A stretch of 38,406 bases of DNA. It comes from Clostridia bacterium. Lineage in GTDB: Bacteria; Bacillota; Clostridia; Christensenellales; Aristaeellaceae. Location: the NCBI GenBank assembly GCA_030536295.1, contig JAUNQH010000020.1:1-38406 (forward strand), written 5' to 3'. Positions within the stretch are counted from its first letter, which is position 1. Every line of letters starts with the position of its first letter. The notes beneath the pieces were generated by a model, which saw only the letters and a list, made by a program, of their open reading frames with translations, had not been told where the DNA came from and did no database searches. Positions 15,765 to 24,097 of this stretch are shown in pieces. The position numbers and the translations under genes were made by a program.

Positions 15765-16931
15765 TCAGCCGCCCAGTGTCTCCTGATCGTAGGCGAACAG
15801 GTATCCGTTGATCTCAAAGATATCATACACGCCATGCTCGATACAGCATTTCACGATCACGTCCGCCGGATCGGATGAAAACGCGTAACCCGCCTTTTTC
15901 AGCATCTCCGCCGTTTCCTCCGCGGACAGCTGCAGCGCCACGGCAAAGGCGAGCACCGTCTTTTTCTTCGGATGGACCACATCCCCGTTCCGGATATGGC
16001 TGAAATGACGCCGGTCCACGTTGGCTTTCTTATAGCATTCCGAGTCCTTCATCCCCCGCTCGTCGATCTTCCGCAGCAGCATGCCCGTAAAGCCTTCATC
16101 CTGCCTTCTGAGCATCTCGCGCAGTTTTTTCTCCATTTCTTCTTCCGACGGTCTGCGGATACTGCCGGCAGCTGCTCCGACCTGAATACCGGCACCGGTC
16201 ACCGCGTTCTCGATGTCGGTCCGCGATGCCGCGAGTTTTTTCTTTCCGATCCGGGCGCTTTTCGGAGCAGGCGCGGGACACGCTTCATCGAACGTCATGA
16301 CCCGCGCGTCAAAACACGCGTCCGCGTATCCGCTATTTTCCGGGCTCAGCTCCGTAAAGCCGACGTTTCTCCGCCGGCTGTCCCGCCGGATACGCTCTTC
16401 GGTATACGCGTCGTCCACCCGTTCCCGGATCACCTGCTGCAGGCTGCCCGCCACTTCCAGGCTTTCGCGCCCGAAAACGACCAGATATACGGTCATGTCT
16501 TCCTCATACGCGTCCAGGAAAGCACGCACGGTATCCAGCGCGATGCGCGCCGCCTCCGCTTTCGGATAGCCGTACACGCCCGTGGAGATCATGGGAAACG
16601 CGACGGTCGCGCACTCCTTTTCCGCGGCAAGTTCCAGTGATCTGCGATAGCATGATGCCAGCAGTTCCGCTTCATGGTCTTTTCCGCCATGCCATACAGG
16701 GCCGACTGTGTGGATCACATATCTGCAGGGCAGCCGGTAGCCGGCCGTGATCCTCGCGTCTCCGGTCCTGCATCCGCCAAGCGTCCGGCACTCGGCAAGC
16801 AGTTCAGGGCCGGCGGCGCTGTGAATGGCGCCGTCCACTCCCCCGCCGCCCAGCAGCGATTCATTGGCCGCGTTGACGATCGCGTCCACTTTCATCCGTG
16901 TGATATCATTGCGTACAAACTCGATCGGCAA
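15765..16931 (-). CDS. Macro-domain (ADP-ribose-binding) protein with a C-terminal helical domain
   Basis: This 388-aa protein starts with a YmdB-type macro domain: VDAIVNAAN (15-23), [11 protein letters not shown] (27-37), and later [13 protein letters not shown]. These are the ADP-ribose-binding loops of deacetylases acting on O-acetyl-ADP-ribose or ADP-ribosylated targets. A charged linker (about 175-270) leads to a second domain ([20 protein letters not shown] through a [12 protein letters not shown] tail). This looks like a helix-turn-helix-type or repressor-like module ([20 protein letters not shown]); the assignment is inferred from pattern alone. The TTG at 16931 is taken as start because GAGGAG lies 10 bases upstream and macro domains commonly begin [11 protein letters not shown]; a GTG three codons earlier is too close to that site. 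It may be cotranscribed with the downstream VWA gene. Confidence 0.85.
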   Translation of the reverse strand: MPIEFVRNDITRMKVDAIVNAANESLLGGGGVDGAIHSAAGPELLAECRTLGGCRTGDARITAGYRLPCRYVIHTVGPVWHGGKDHEAELLASCYRRSLELAAEKECATVAFPMISTGVYGYPKAEAARIALDTVRAFLDAYEEDMTVYLVVFGRESLEVAGSLQQVIRERVDDAYTEERIRRDSRRRNVGFTELSPENSGYADACFDARVMTFDEACPAPAPKSARIGKKKLAASRTDIENAVTGAGIQVGAAAGSIRRPSEEEMEKKLREMLRRQDEGFTGMLLRKIDERGMKDSECYKKANVDRRHFSHIRNGDVVHPKKKTVLAFAVALQLSAEETAEMLKKAGYAFSSDPADVIVKCCIEHGVYDIFEINGYLFAYDQETLGG

Positions 16932-16959
16932 AGAACTCACGCTCCTCTGTTTCGTCCGT

Positions 16960-16988
16960 AAAAAAGAGACGGCCGCAATGACCGTCTC
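16960..16988 (-). terminator. Terminator after the NUDIX gene
   Basis: GAGACGG (16966-16972) and CCGTCTC (16982-16988) make a 7-bp stem followed on the minus strand by T6. It lies only about 15 bases before the ribosome binding site of the macro-domain gene. That gene must therefore depend on read-through or on a promoter buried in the NUDIX gene. Confidence 0.8.
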
Positions 16989-17011
16989 CCGTTATACTTC
17001 CGTCCCGCGTT

Positions 17012-17479
17012 TTACCGGATCACATTTCCGTTCAGCACGGCGCCGGTCAGCCGGTCGCCGCTGTAGCACAGCTTCAGGCTGAAGAACGGCGCGTCCTCAT
17101 CCAGCAGGCGCAGGAAGATCCTGTCGCCTTCCCATTGGGGCAGGCTGTCAAAATCCGCCTTGCGGATCCAGCAGGGTTCTCCCTCGTCGCAATCCGTCAT
17201 TTCCCCCGAAAATCCGGTTGCCGTGAACAGATGCATGTATTCGGTCTCCGCTTCGTCAGACACAAAGGTGACGATCCCGCGATAACGATAATTCGTCAGC
17301 GTGAGCCCGGTCTCCTCTTTTACCTCCCGGAGAACGCAGTCTTCCGGACTTTCCTTGTCCTCAAATTTGCCGCCGATCCCGATCCACTTGTCATGGTTCA
17401 GGTCATTGGCCTTCTTTGTGCGGTGAAGCATCAGCACCTCATCGCCGCGATAGATATAGCACAGGGATGAATTGATCAC
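17012..17479 (-). CDS. NUDIX hydrolase (MutT / 8-oxo-dGTP diphosphatase-like)
   Basis: The 155-aa protein contains a perfect Nudix box, Gx5Ex7REVKEETGL, at residues 37-59, which coordinates magnesium for cleavage of a nucleoside diphosphate linked to another moiety. The overall layout, with an RTKKANDLNHDKWIGIGGK lead-in, is typical of the 8-oxo-dGTP diphosphatase/MutX subgroup, but substrates cannot be predicted safely. It starts at a GTG (17479) with GGAGG six bases upstream and only 20 bases after the acyl-CoA synthetase stop. It is probably on the T-box-controlled transcript and is closed off by the terminator at 16960-16988. Confidence 0.9.
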   Translation of the reverse strand: MINSSLCYIYRGDEVLMLHRTKKANDLNHDKWIGIGGKFEDKESPEDCVLREVKEETGLTLTNYRYRGIVTFVSDEAETEYMHLFTATGFSGEMTDCDEGEPCWIRKADFDSLPQWEGDRIFLRLLDEDAPFFSLKLCYSGDRLTGAVLNGNVIR

Positions 17480-17499
17480 ATTCCGCCTCCGCGTTCCTG

Positions 17500-19794
17500 T
17501 CAGAGCTTTGCGCGCTGGATCTTGCCGCTGACGGTCTTGGGCAGTTCGTCGCGGAACACCACGATACGGGGATACTTATACGGCGCGGTATGCTGCTTCA
17601 CGTAGTTCTGGATCTCCTTCTTCAGTTCATCGGACGGCTCCGTGCCCTTCGTCAGCACGATGCTGGCCTTGACGACCTGGCCGCGCACTTCATCCGGCGC
17701 GGCGGAAACACCGCATTCCAGCACATAGGGCAGTTCCATGATCACGCTTTCGATCTCAAACGGTCCGATCCGGTAGCCGCTGGACTTGATCACATCGTCA
17801 GCCCGGCCCACGTACCAATAGAAGCCGTCCTCGTCCTTCCAGGCAAGGTCTCCGGTATGATACCAGCCGTCATAGATCGCTTCGGCTGTTTTCTCCGCAT
17901 CACGGTAATACTCGCGGAAGAGACCGATGGGGTTACCTTCATGCACATCGATGCAGATCTCGCCGGGAGTTCCGTTCGGCACGGGGCTCCCGTCGGCATC
18001 CAGCAGTTCCACATGATAGATCGGGGTGACTTTGCCCATGGAGCCGATCTTGTGATCCGCGCCGGCAAGATTGCCGATGATCAGCGTGCTCTCGCTCTGG
18101 CCGAAGCCTTCCATGACCTGCAGACCGGTCAGCTTCTCCAGCTGGCGGAACACTTCGGGGTTCAGCGCTTCGCCGGCGATGGTCGCGTGTGTCACGGAGC
18201 TCAGATCATACTTTGAAAGATCCTGCTTGATCATCATGCGGTACATGGTGGGCGGCGCGCAGAAGGTGGTGATATGGTACTTCGCGAACAGCGGCAGGAT
18301 ATCGCCGGCGTCAAAGCGGTCAAAGTCATAGACGAAGGTCGCCGCTTCGCAGGTCCACTGTCCGTACAGCTTGCCCCACAGCGCTTTGGCCCAGCCGGTA
18401 TCCGATATGGTCAGGTGCAGACCGTTCGGATTCACGCAGTGCCAGAACTTCGCGGTGTGGAAATGCCCCAGGGGATATTTGTAGCTGTGCGCGGCGATCT
18501 TGGGGTATCCCGTCGTGCCGGAAGTAAAGAACATCAGCATCAGATCGTCCCCGCCCGGCGCGTCTTCCGCGCGTTCATAGTGTGTGGAGAACATGGTCGA
18601 TTCATCATCGAAATTCCGCCAGCCTTCACGGCTGCCGTTCACGATCAGCTTCAGCTCAAGGGAGGGCGCGTTGATCGCCGCAAGCTCCGCCTGACGGGCG
18701 GTATCGCCGTCCGCGGTGCAGATGATCGCCTTCACGCCGGCCGCGTTGAACCGATATTCAAAATCATGCTCCTGCAGCTGGCAGGTCGCGGGGATCGCGA
18801 TGGCGCCCAGCTTGTGCAGGCCGAGGATCGCGAACCAGAACTGATAATGCCGCTTCAGCACCAGCATCACGCGGTCGCCGCGTTTGATGCCGAGGGACTT
18901 GAAATAGTTCGCGCAGCGGTTGGAAGCCTTCTGCATATCCTTGAAGGTGAAGCGGTGCTCATTCTTATCACGGTCCAGGTGCAGCATCGCCAGCTTCGTC
19001 GGTTCCTTCTCAGCGATGGCATCCACGATATCAAAGGCGAAATTGAAATGATCCGTATTTTTGAACGTGATGGCTGTCGGTGTGCCGTTATCATCCTGCA
19101 CAACATCGATAAAGCGCTTGTATACGCGATCTTCTTCCGGATCGTCGATCTGCGCGGGTCTGCCCGCGGGGATCGTCTTTTCGGGCGTCAGTTCCGGGAT
19201 CGGCTCACCCGTCGGGTTCAGAACGATCGCGTAGAACAGGCAGTCCTTCCCGCCCACGGCGATCATGCCGTGCGGCGTGCCGGAATCGTAATAGATGGAG
19301 TCGCCGGCTTCCAGCACGGTGCTGTGCTCGCCCACCTGCACCTTCAGCTGACCCTCGATCACGATATCGCATTCCTGGCCCTCATGGCTGGTCAGCTTGA
19401 TATCGCTCAGCTCCGCATCGCGGCTGTAAGCCGCCTGCACGTACAGCGGTTCGGCGATCCTGTTTCTGAAAGCGGCCGCCATGTTGTAATACACCATGTC
19501 ATGCGCTTCCTCGATGCGCTGCCCCTGTCCCTTGCGGGTCACGGTAAAGGCGCTCAGGTTCGGGCTGGTGCCTTCGATAATGTCGCCCACGTCAACACCG
19601 AAAGCCAGCGCGCAGCGGTACAGGAAAGCGAAGTTCAGATCGCTCCGGCCCATTTCGCAGTCAATGTATTCCTGCTCCGTCACACCGGTCTTCATAGCCA
19701 TTTCGGCGATCGTGAAATTCTCGATCTCGCGCAGTTCGCGGATGCGGTGCGCCATTTCCTGGATCTTGAAATTGAGTCCTGTCATCTGTGCCAT
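17500..19794 (-). CDS. XRE-cupin-acyl-CoA synthetase fusion (AMP-forming)
   Basis: The 764-aa protein has three parts. Residues about 10-72 are an XRE-type helix-turn-helix (RIRELREIENFTIAEMAMKT). Residues about 115-190 are a cupin fold (TSHEGQECDIVIEG, DSGTPHGM). Residues about 245-764 are a full AMP-forming acyl-CoA synthetase: P-loop TSGTTGYPK (424-432), YHTGDL, a GRADDVIKSSGYRIGPFEIE hinge and catalytic Lys758 in SGKIQRAKL. It would activate a short or medium acyl acid with ATP and CoA, while the N-terminal part could bind DNA and a small ligand. The ATG at 19794 follows GGAGGAGG. Upstream is a complete T-box leader, unusual for this enzyme class. A NUDIX gene follows after 20 bases. Confidence 0.9.
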   Translation of the reverse strand: MAQMTGLNFKIQEMAHRIRELREIENFTIAEMAMKTGVTEQEYIDCEMGRSDLNFAFLYRCALAFGVDVGDIIEGTSPNLSAFTVTRKGQGQRIEEAHDMVYYNMAAAFRNRIAEPLYVQAAYSRDAELSDIKLTSHEGQECDIVIEGQLKVQVGEHSTVLEAGDSIYYDSGTPHGMIAVGGKDCLFYAIVLNPTGEPIPELTPEKTIPAGRPAQIDDPEEDRVYKRFIDVVQDDNGTPTAITFKNTDHFNFAFDIVDAIAEKEPTKLAMLHLDRDKNEHRFTFKDMQKASNRCANYFKSLGIKRGDRVMLVLKRHYQFWFAILGLHKLGAIAIPATCQLQEHDFEYRFNAAGVKAIICTADGDTARQAELAAINAPSLELKLIVNGSREGWRNFDDESTMFSTHYERAEDAPGGDDLMLMFFTSGTTGYPKIAAHSYKYPLGHFHTAKFWHCVNPNGLHLTISDTGWAKALWGKLYGQWTCEAATFVYDFDRFDAGDILPLFAKYHITTFCAPPTMYRMMIKQDLSKYDLSSVTHATIAGEALNPEVFRQLEKLTGLQVMEGFGQSESTLIIGNLAGADHKIGSMGKVTPIYHVELLDADGSPVPNGTPGEICIDVHEGNPIGLFREYYRDAEKTAEAIYDGWYHTGDLAWKDEDGFYWYVGRADDVIKSSGYRIGPFEIESVIMELPYVLECGVSAAPDEVRGQVVKASIVLTKGTEPSDELKKEIQNYVKQHTAPYKYPRIVVFRDELPKTVSGKIQRAKL

Positions 19795-19815
19795 TGTTTT
19801 GTACCTCCTCCGTCG

Positions 19816-20090
19816 GGACAAACAAAACGCCCGTCCCAAAGCTGTTCTTTGAGACGAGCGTGTATTCACACCCGCGGTACCACTCAAATTGCGGCATCTG
19901 AGCCGCCACTCTTGGGTTCCTTCAAACCCTATGCCCTTACGCGGCAGTCACGGGAAGGTTCTACTTGCCTGCGCTTTCTTCCTTCCGGCTCGGGAGCTAC
20001 AACCGGCGGATCCGTCCCGCGGCTCACACCGACCGCCGCGTCTCTGAAGGCTGGATCCCCGCCGGACTCTCCGTCACGGCCTTTAGCGAG
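19816..20090 (-). promoter_or_regulatory. T-box riboswitch leader (specifier best read as GUA, Val)
   Basis: On the minus strand the leader contains GAGTGGTACCGCGG (19885-19872), the T-box antiterminator sequence, with a UGGU bulge suited to a tRNA ending ACCA. It is followed by the terminator CGCTCGTCTCAAAG/CTTTGGGACGGGCG (19860-19828) and a T-rich run. Stem I is visible as CCGGC/GCCGG and GGATCC arms with the apical GGTGTGA motif. The specifier loop reads TTGTAG before CTCCCGAGCC. Placing the codon one purine before that helix gives GUA at 20000-19998. The specifier is tentative, but the T-box itself is clear. Confidence 0.9.
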
Positions 20091-20119
20091 AGTTTACGCT
20101 TCCGCGCCGCGCTTGTCAA
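20091..20119 (-). promoter_or_regulatory. Promoter of the T-box transcript
   Basis: On the minus strand a perfect TTGACA (20114-20119), a 17-base spacer and TAAACT (20091-20096) lie immediately before stem I of the T-box. Confidence 0.75.
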
Positions 20120-20162
20120 GCGGAAATCCTGTACACTTCCTGTTTCCGCAGGTCAGCGTGCT

Positions 20163-20303
20163 TTACTTCTTCTGCTTCCTTTTCTTGTTGACTGAAAAGA
20201 TAAAGAACACCGTGAATATGATGATGATCAGGATAACGAGCCCGATGACGCCTCCCAGCCCGAGCAGCGTCTTCCCGGTTACCGGATCCAGTACCTCATT
20301 CAT
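20163..20303 (-). CDS. Small single-pass membrane peptide, 46 aa
   Basis: The ATG at 20303 follows GGAGGAGGCAAAACA, nearly the same leader as the acyl-CoA synthetase gene. The peptide reads MNEVLDPVTGKTLLGLGGVI, continues with one hydrophobic helix (residues about 13-36) and ends in a basic tail (NKKRKQKK). This predicts an N-out/C-in membrane peptide. A consensus-like promoter lies just upstream (20335-20363). Transcription would run towards the T-box about 70 bases further on. No family is recognised. Confidence 0.7.
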   Translation of the reverse strand: MNEVLDPVTGKTLLGLGGVIGLVILIIIIFTVFFIFSVNKKRKQKK

Positions 20304-20334
20304 TGTTTTGCCTCCTCCGCAGGTTCATAAACGT

Positions 20335-20363
20335 ATTATATCGTTCTTTCGCGCATGGGTCAA
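20335..20363 (-). promoter_or_regulatory. Promoter of the 46-aa membrane peptide
   Basis: On the minus strand TTGACC (20358-20363), a 17-base spacer and TATAAT (20335-20340), ending about ten bases past the stop of the upstream heparinase-like gene. Confidence 0.75.
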
Positions 20364-20372
20364 TGCGCGGTT

Positions 20373-22172
20373 TCATCTTCTGACAAAGCGGAACGCCGCG
20401 TCATGCGCGCAAGCCGCCGTTTCGGTCAGTGTCAGGCGCCACAGCATGCCCGGAAAGCTTCTCGCCATCCGCGCGTCATCCACGCGGATCTCCTCAACAT
20501 CTGCCGTAAACGGATGGCTTGTCTGCATCTTCAGTTTTCCGATACACACGGCATCCGACAGGATCTCCGGTTCATGCCGCGCGATGAATACCCAGGTCAC
20601 CGGCTGCGCTGTCCGGGTCCGGATGCTGTCCGTCACAGTGACCGTTCCGTCTTCCGCCGCGGTCAGCCTTCTCACGCATTCCGTGATGCCTGTCTCCTCC
20701 GGATAGCACAAAGCCATATCCAGCTCCATGCCGTCCGGCAGGCAATGTACATTCCGGGCGCGGCGTTCCGTGCCGGGCTGCTGTTCCGTGCCGCCGATCA
20801 TCGGAATATTATGATACATGCCGCGGGTGTTCCACAGCGTATACCGTTCCGCCGAAAAAGTCTTCGCGGTGTAGATCATGTTGCCCGCGTCCGCGATCTC
20901 CGGTTCCCCGTCCGCGTAGATCATGAAGGAGCCGACATCATTATGGTTATGGTTCTCCCCGTTGTGTCCGGCTTTGCATACCAGCGTGATCCCGTTTTTT
21001 CTGCAGATCCGCAGCTGGAGATCCGGCAGCCAGGTATCCGACTCCGGCTCCGGTTCCCCGCGCGCGGGAAGCCTGTGAAATACGGCGTTCAGCAGCCGCC
21101 ACAGCTGCGGCGTATCGTTCAGATACTGCATCGGGGTCATGCCGTGCGCCGCGCCGAAGGCGGTCAGCTCCGGCGTGCCCGTCATCTCACCGGCCCGCGC
21201 GATCCGTTCCCCGCAGATCTCGGGTCTGGCATCGCAGTCGGCGAAGTTCACGCACCATCCGCCGCCGAGATACGCGTGACGCGGATAGGACAGAATATTG
21301 ATGAACTTGCGGTCATTACGGAAGCTCATCCTGCCGCCGGTCACGTTTTCCAGCAGTTCGGCGCAGTCCAGCAGCATGCCGCCGGCCAGGTTCCAGTAGC
21401 CCATGCCCTCGTCGCATCCGCCGTCCTCCGGCATGATATCCAGATACCGGTCCAGCATCACGCAGGCACGTTCCAGCAGCGCGGCAAGGCGCGCTTTATC
21501 CTCCCGGATCCGCAGGCAGGCGATCAGCATCACATTGCTCACGATCCACGGCGTCCAGTTATTCAGATCCTTCCGGATCACGCCCATCCACCAGTGGTCA
21601 TCCGTCCGTTCAAACGGGATCAGGATCCGCTCCTCCAGGCATCTGCCGATCCTGTCGCGGATCAACAGCGTGACCGCGTCCAGCTCCTTTCCGCACAGTT
21701 CCGCGCACAGCGCAAGGATCATCCCCGTCTGCGCGCAGAACAGGTCGATCCGCGGCGTCACATCATCCGGCAGGGACTGTTTGCCAAACCGTCCGGGTTC
21801 ATTATGCGCGCTGATCACCCAGCTTGTTTCCTCGCAGATACACCAGATCCCGTCGATCACATCATCCAGCTTTGCCGCGTCCCCGGAAACGCAGGCGCCG
21901 ATCAGCGAAGCGCACAGCTTTCTGCGCCGGTCGAAGTACGGCTTTTCAAAAGCCTGACGGCTGCCCGTTTTTGTATAGGCCAGATATTCGCCGGCGGTCA
22001 GCATCGGATACGGTTTTTTCGCCCAGAACGCGGCCAGGTCATTCAGCTGCCCGCGCAGCGCGTCCTCCGGCAGCTCCCACGCTTCCCGGTCCGCCATCGC
22101 GGGGAACGGGCACTTTACGGGAAACAGCAGATCATCCGCGATCGGATGCTTCATGATATATTCGGTAAACAT
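20373..22172 (-). CDS. Heparinase II/III-family protein (polysaccharide-lyase-like), cytoplasmic
   Basis: The 599-aa protein has an N-terminal alpha-helical toroid-like half (ADREAWELPEDALRGQLNDL; NNWTPWIVSNVMLIACLR) and a C-terminal beta-rich heparinase II/III domain. The latter contains the family's HNHNDVGSFMIYADG segment, around residue 410, with candidate catalytic or metal-binding His/Asp. Family members cleave uronic-acid-containing glycans by beta-elimination, leaving unsaturated uronates. No signal peptide is present, so it would act on imported oligosaccharides. This matches the GH88 hydrolase of unsaturated glucuronates encoded divergently at 29215. It is the third gene of the LacI-led operon, starting nine bases after the discoidin-like gene. 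The start choice between 22172 and 22154 is uncertain. Confidence 0.82.
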   Translation of the reverse strand: MFTEYIMKHPIADDLLFPVKCPFPAMADREAWELPEDALRGQLNDLAAFWAKKPYPMLTAGEYLAYTKTGSRQAFEKPYFDRRRKLCASLIGACVSGDAAKLDDVIDGIWCICEETSWVISAHNEPGRFGKQSLPDDVTPRIDLFCAQTGMILALCAELCGKELDAVTLLIRDRIGRCLEERILIPFERTDDHWWMGVIRKDLNNWTPWIVSNVMLIACLRIREDKARLAALLERACVMLDRYLDIMPEDGGCDEGMGYWNLAGGMLLDCAELLENVTGGRMSFRNDRKFINILSYPRHAYLGGGWCVNFADCDARPEICGERIARAGEMTGTPELTAFGAAHGMTPMQYLNDTPQLWRLLNAVFHRLPARGEPEPESDTWLPDLQLRICRKNGITLVCKAGHNGENHNHNDVGSFMIYADGEPEIADAGNMIYTAKTFSAERYTLWNTRGMYHNIPMIGGTEQQPGTERRARNVHCLPDGMELDMALCYPEETGITECVRRLTAAEDGTVTVTDSIRTRTAQPVTWVFIARHEPEILSDAVCIGKLKMQTSHPFTADVEEIRVDDARMARSFPGMLWRLTLTETAACAHDAAFRFVRR

Positions 22173-22181
22173 ATCGGTATG

Positions 22182-22958
22182 TCAGTCCCTTCCGTACAGT
22201 TCAAGCTGCGTCAGCGCCGGGAAAGCGGAAGGATCATCGCTCTTGATCAGGTTCGTCAGCAGCACACGGCGGATCGTGCGCGCGCCGCCCAGATCGATCC
22301 ACTGGCGTTCACCCGTTCTTTCCAGCGTGAAGGAGATCACCGTTCCGTCATCCGGCAGCAGCTGTCCGGATACCCAGTAAGCATCGTGCGGAAAATCCGC
22401 CCGCAGCACCAGCGCCGCCTTTTCCACGGTCACGGTCCTGCCAAGATCCAGTTCCAGGCAGGCATCTTCACGGGTGCCGATCCCCCAGCTCTGAAAGGGC
22501 CATTCCCCGTGATAGTGGTTCAGCAGAACGCCGTCGATCACGTTCCGCGCGGCGAAGCAGCTCTCGTTCCGCGTTTCCACATTGGCGGTGCAGTGCGGAT
22601 AGAAATCCGTATCCCCGCGCAGATCGGAAGGATTGCGGGATATGGGCCGCAGGGATCTGATCTCTGTCTCCGTCATCGCGCGCGCGGCAAAGATATGCCT
22701 TGCACCCGTGAATGCCGCTGGGCTGTACGCCAGCCGATGCTCACCGAAAGGCACCGTCCATGTCATATGCCCGTCAGGCAGATACACTTCACCGGCCGGC
22801 AGCGCGACATCCGCCTGTATCCACAGATGCGCGGGACCGGTGACCTCATATCGGTCGCCTTCTTCATAGATCCTGTCGGCGCACAGGTATGCCTCATCCG
22901 CGTGAGAGGTCTGCGCCAGCAGGTTGCTTTCCTTGTCAAAAAGCTTTACGGTGATCAT
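22182..22958 (-). CDS. Discoidin (F5/8 type C)-like carbohydrate-binding protein, cytoplasmic
   Basis: The 258-aa protein begins MITVKLFDKESNLLAQTSHA with no signal peptide. Its second half resembles a discoidin/F5/8C jelly roll: an NVIDG start, FQSWGIGTREDACLELDLGR, a TVTVEKAALVLRADF strand and a TQLELYG end. The N-terminal half is a small beta domain I cannot place. GAGGAGG precedes the ATG at 22958. Discoidin-like folds often bind sugars, but a stand-alone cytoplasmic one is unusual. Its position between LacI and the heparinase-like lyase suggests a helper or an undescribed enzyme of the same pathway. The function is inferred from context only. Confidence 0.65.
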   Translation of the reverse strand: MITVKLFDKESNLLAQTSHADEAYLCADRIYEEGDRYEVTGPAHLWIQADVALPAGEVYLPDGHMTWTVPFGEHRLAYSPAAFTGARHIFAARAMTETEIRSLRPISRNPSDLRGDTDFYPHCTANVETRNESCFAARNVIDGVLLNHYHGEWPFQSWGIGTREDACLELDLGRTVTVEKAALVLRADFPHDAYWVSGQLLPDDGTVISFTLERTGERQWIDLGGARTIRRVLLTNLIKSDDPSAFPALTQLELYGRD

Positions 22959-22974
22959 CTTTATTATTTCCTCC

Positions 22975-24030
22975 TCAGTCGAAATGACGCGCGCCCAGCA
23001 GCGCCCCGCAGCTCTCACGCACGATCAGGGAGCACTCGCGGACCTGCGAATAGTTCACATCGCCGGATCCGCCGATGATCCGGATCAGTTCCTCCACGGC
23101 GCATCTGCCGTGATCCTCCGGATGCAGGTCCACCGTGGTCAGCGGCGGCGTCAGATACGGTGTGAAAAACTGGTTGTCACAGCCGATCAGCGCCATATCC
23201 TCCGGCACGCGGATGCCCACCCGCAGCAGCTGGCGCAGCGCTCCAAGCGCTACCAGATCATTCGCGGCGACAAGCGCCGTCGGCCGTTCCCTGCTGCTGA
23301 GCCGGGACAGCAGCCTTGCCGTACATATCTCTCCCGCGCGCGCGCTGAAGCCGGTGCCGCAGTTATCCTCCACCAGCAGTTCCAGCCCCTGCTCCGCCAC
23401 CTCACGGATAAAGCTTTCCCTGCGTGACCTGTAGGACCGGCTGTCGCTGGATCCGCCGATATAGCAGATCCGCCGGTGTCCCAGCTGGATCAGATGGGAA
23501 ATGCTCTTCTTCACGCTCACGCTCAGGTCGCTGGTGATATTGACGCAGCTCAGCCCCTCGATCCGCGGGCCGATGGTCACGATCGGCATCTTCTGCTGCA
23601 GGCGGAGCAGATTATCCAGCAGCTGCTCATCCGTCCCGTTCTCCACGGCACTGCCGACCAGCACCGCCCCGTCCACCGGCAGGCTCAGCAGATGCTCCAG
23701 CGTCTTCTCATCCAGCCGGTTCTCCAGCTCGCGGCAGGCCAGTGTCAGGCTGTAGCCGTTTCTGCGCGCCGCCGTTTCCGCGCCCTGGCACAATGAAGAG
23801 TAATACGGATTCACCACATCGGTCGTCATCAGCAGCAGGGACCGGCCGCTCTGCCCGGCCAGCCTGCGCGATATGGTGTTGCTTTCATATCCCATTTCCG
23901 CGATGGCTGCCTCCACCTTTCGCCGGGAAGCTTCGCTCGCGATCCCGCCGGACATCACGCGTGAGACCGTCGCGATGCTCACACCGGCCTTTTCCGCGAT
24001 ATCGTGGATACTGATCTGTTTCTTCGCCAA
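22975..24030 (-). CDS. LacI-family transcriptional regulator
   Basis: The protein is 351 aa from the preferred TTG start (24030), which has GAAAGGG 8 bases upstream and gives the usual MAKKQISIHDIAEKAGVS opening. An ATG at 24051 is possible but lacks a ribosome binding site. The helix-turn-helix is SIHDIAEKAGVSIATVSRVM; the hinge helix region is NTISRRLAG. The periplasmic-binding-like sensor domain shows NPYYSSLCQGAE, HLIQLGHRRICYIGG and the C-terminal PPLTTVDLHPEDHG. It heads the minus-strand operon and faces the sugar ABC importer. Three near-identical 14-bp sites (24098-24215) lie around the two promoters, so it probably represses both arms until a sugar inducer binds. Confidence 0.93.
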   Translation of the reverse strand: MAKKQISIHDIAEKAGVSIATVSRVMSGGIASEASRRKVEAAIAEMGYESNTISRRLAGQSGRSLLLMTTDVVNPYYSSLCQGAETAARRNGYSLTLACRELENRLDEKTLEHLLSLPVDGAVLVGSAVENGTDEQLLDNLLRLQQKMPIVTIGPRIEGLSCVNITSDLSVSVKKSISHLIQLGHRRICYIGGSSDSRSYRSRRESFIREVAEQGLELLVEDNCGTGFSARAGEICTARLLSRLSSRERPTALVAANDLVALGALRQLLRVGIRVPEDMALIGCDNQFFTPYLTPPLTTVDLHPEDHGRCAVEELIRIIGGSGDVNYSQVRECSLIVRESCGALLGARHFD

Positions 24031-24060
24031 GCGGATCACCCTTTCCGTCATTCTGTGTAT

Positions 24061-24089
24061 ATCTTAACACTTTCATTCCGTAAAAACAA
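24061..24089 (-). promoter_or_regulatory. Promoter of the lacI-discoidin-heparinase operon
   Basis: On the minus strand TTGTTT (24084-24089), a 17-base spacer and TAAGAT (24061-24066). Operator-like site 1 begins nine bases upstream of its -35 element. Confidence 0.55.
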
Positions 24090-24097
24090 TTACATTC

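Noticed and set aside
18274..20706. A plus-strand open frame of about 800 codons
   Set aside because: It runs antisense through the acyl-CoA synthetase and T-box, with a Gln/His/Arg-rich composition typical of shadow frames.
20355..23078. A plus-strand open frame of about 900 codons
   Set aside because: It is antisense to the heparinase-like and discoidin-like genes, has no ribosome binding site and no family features. It arises from the GC-rich codon bias of the real genes.
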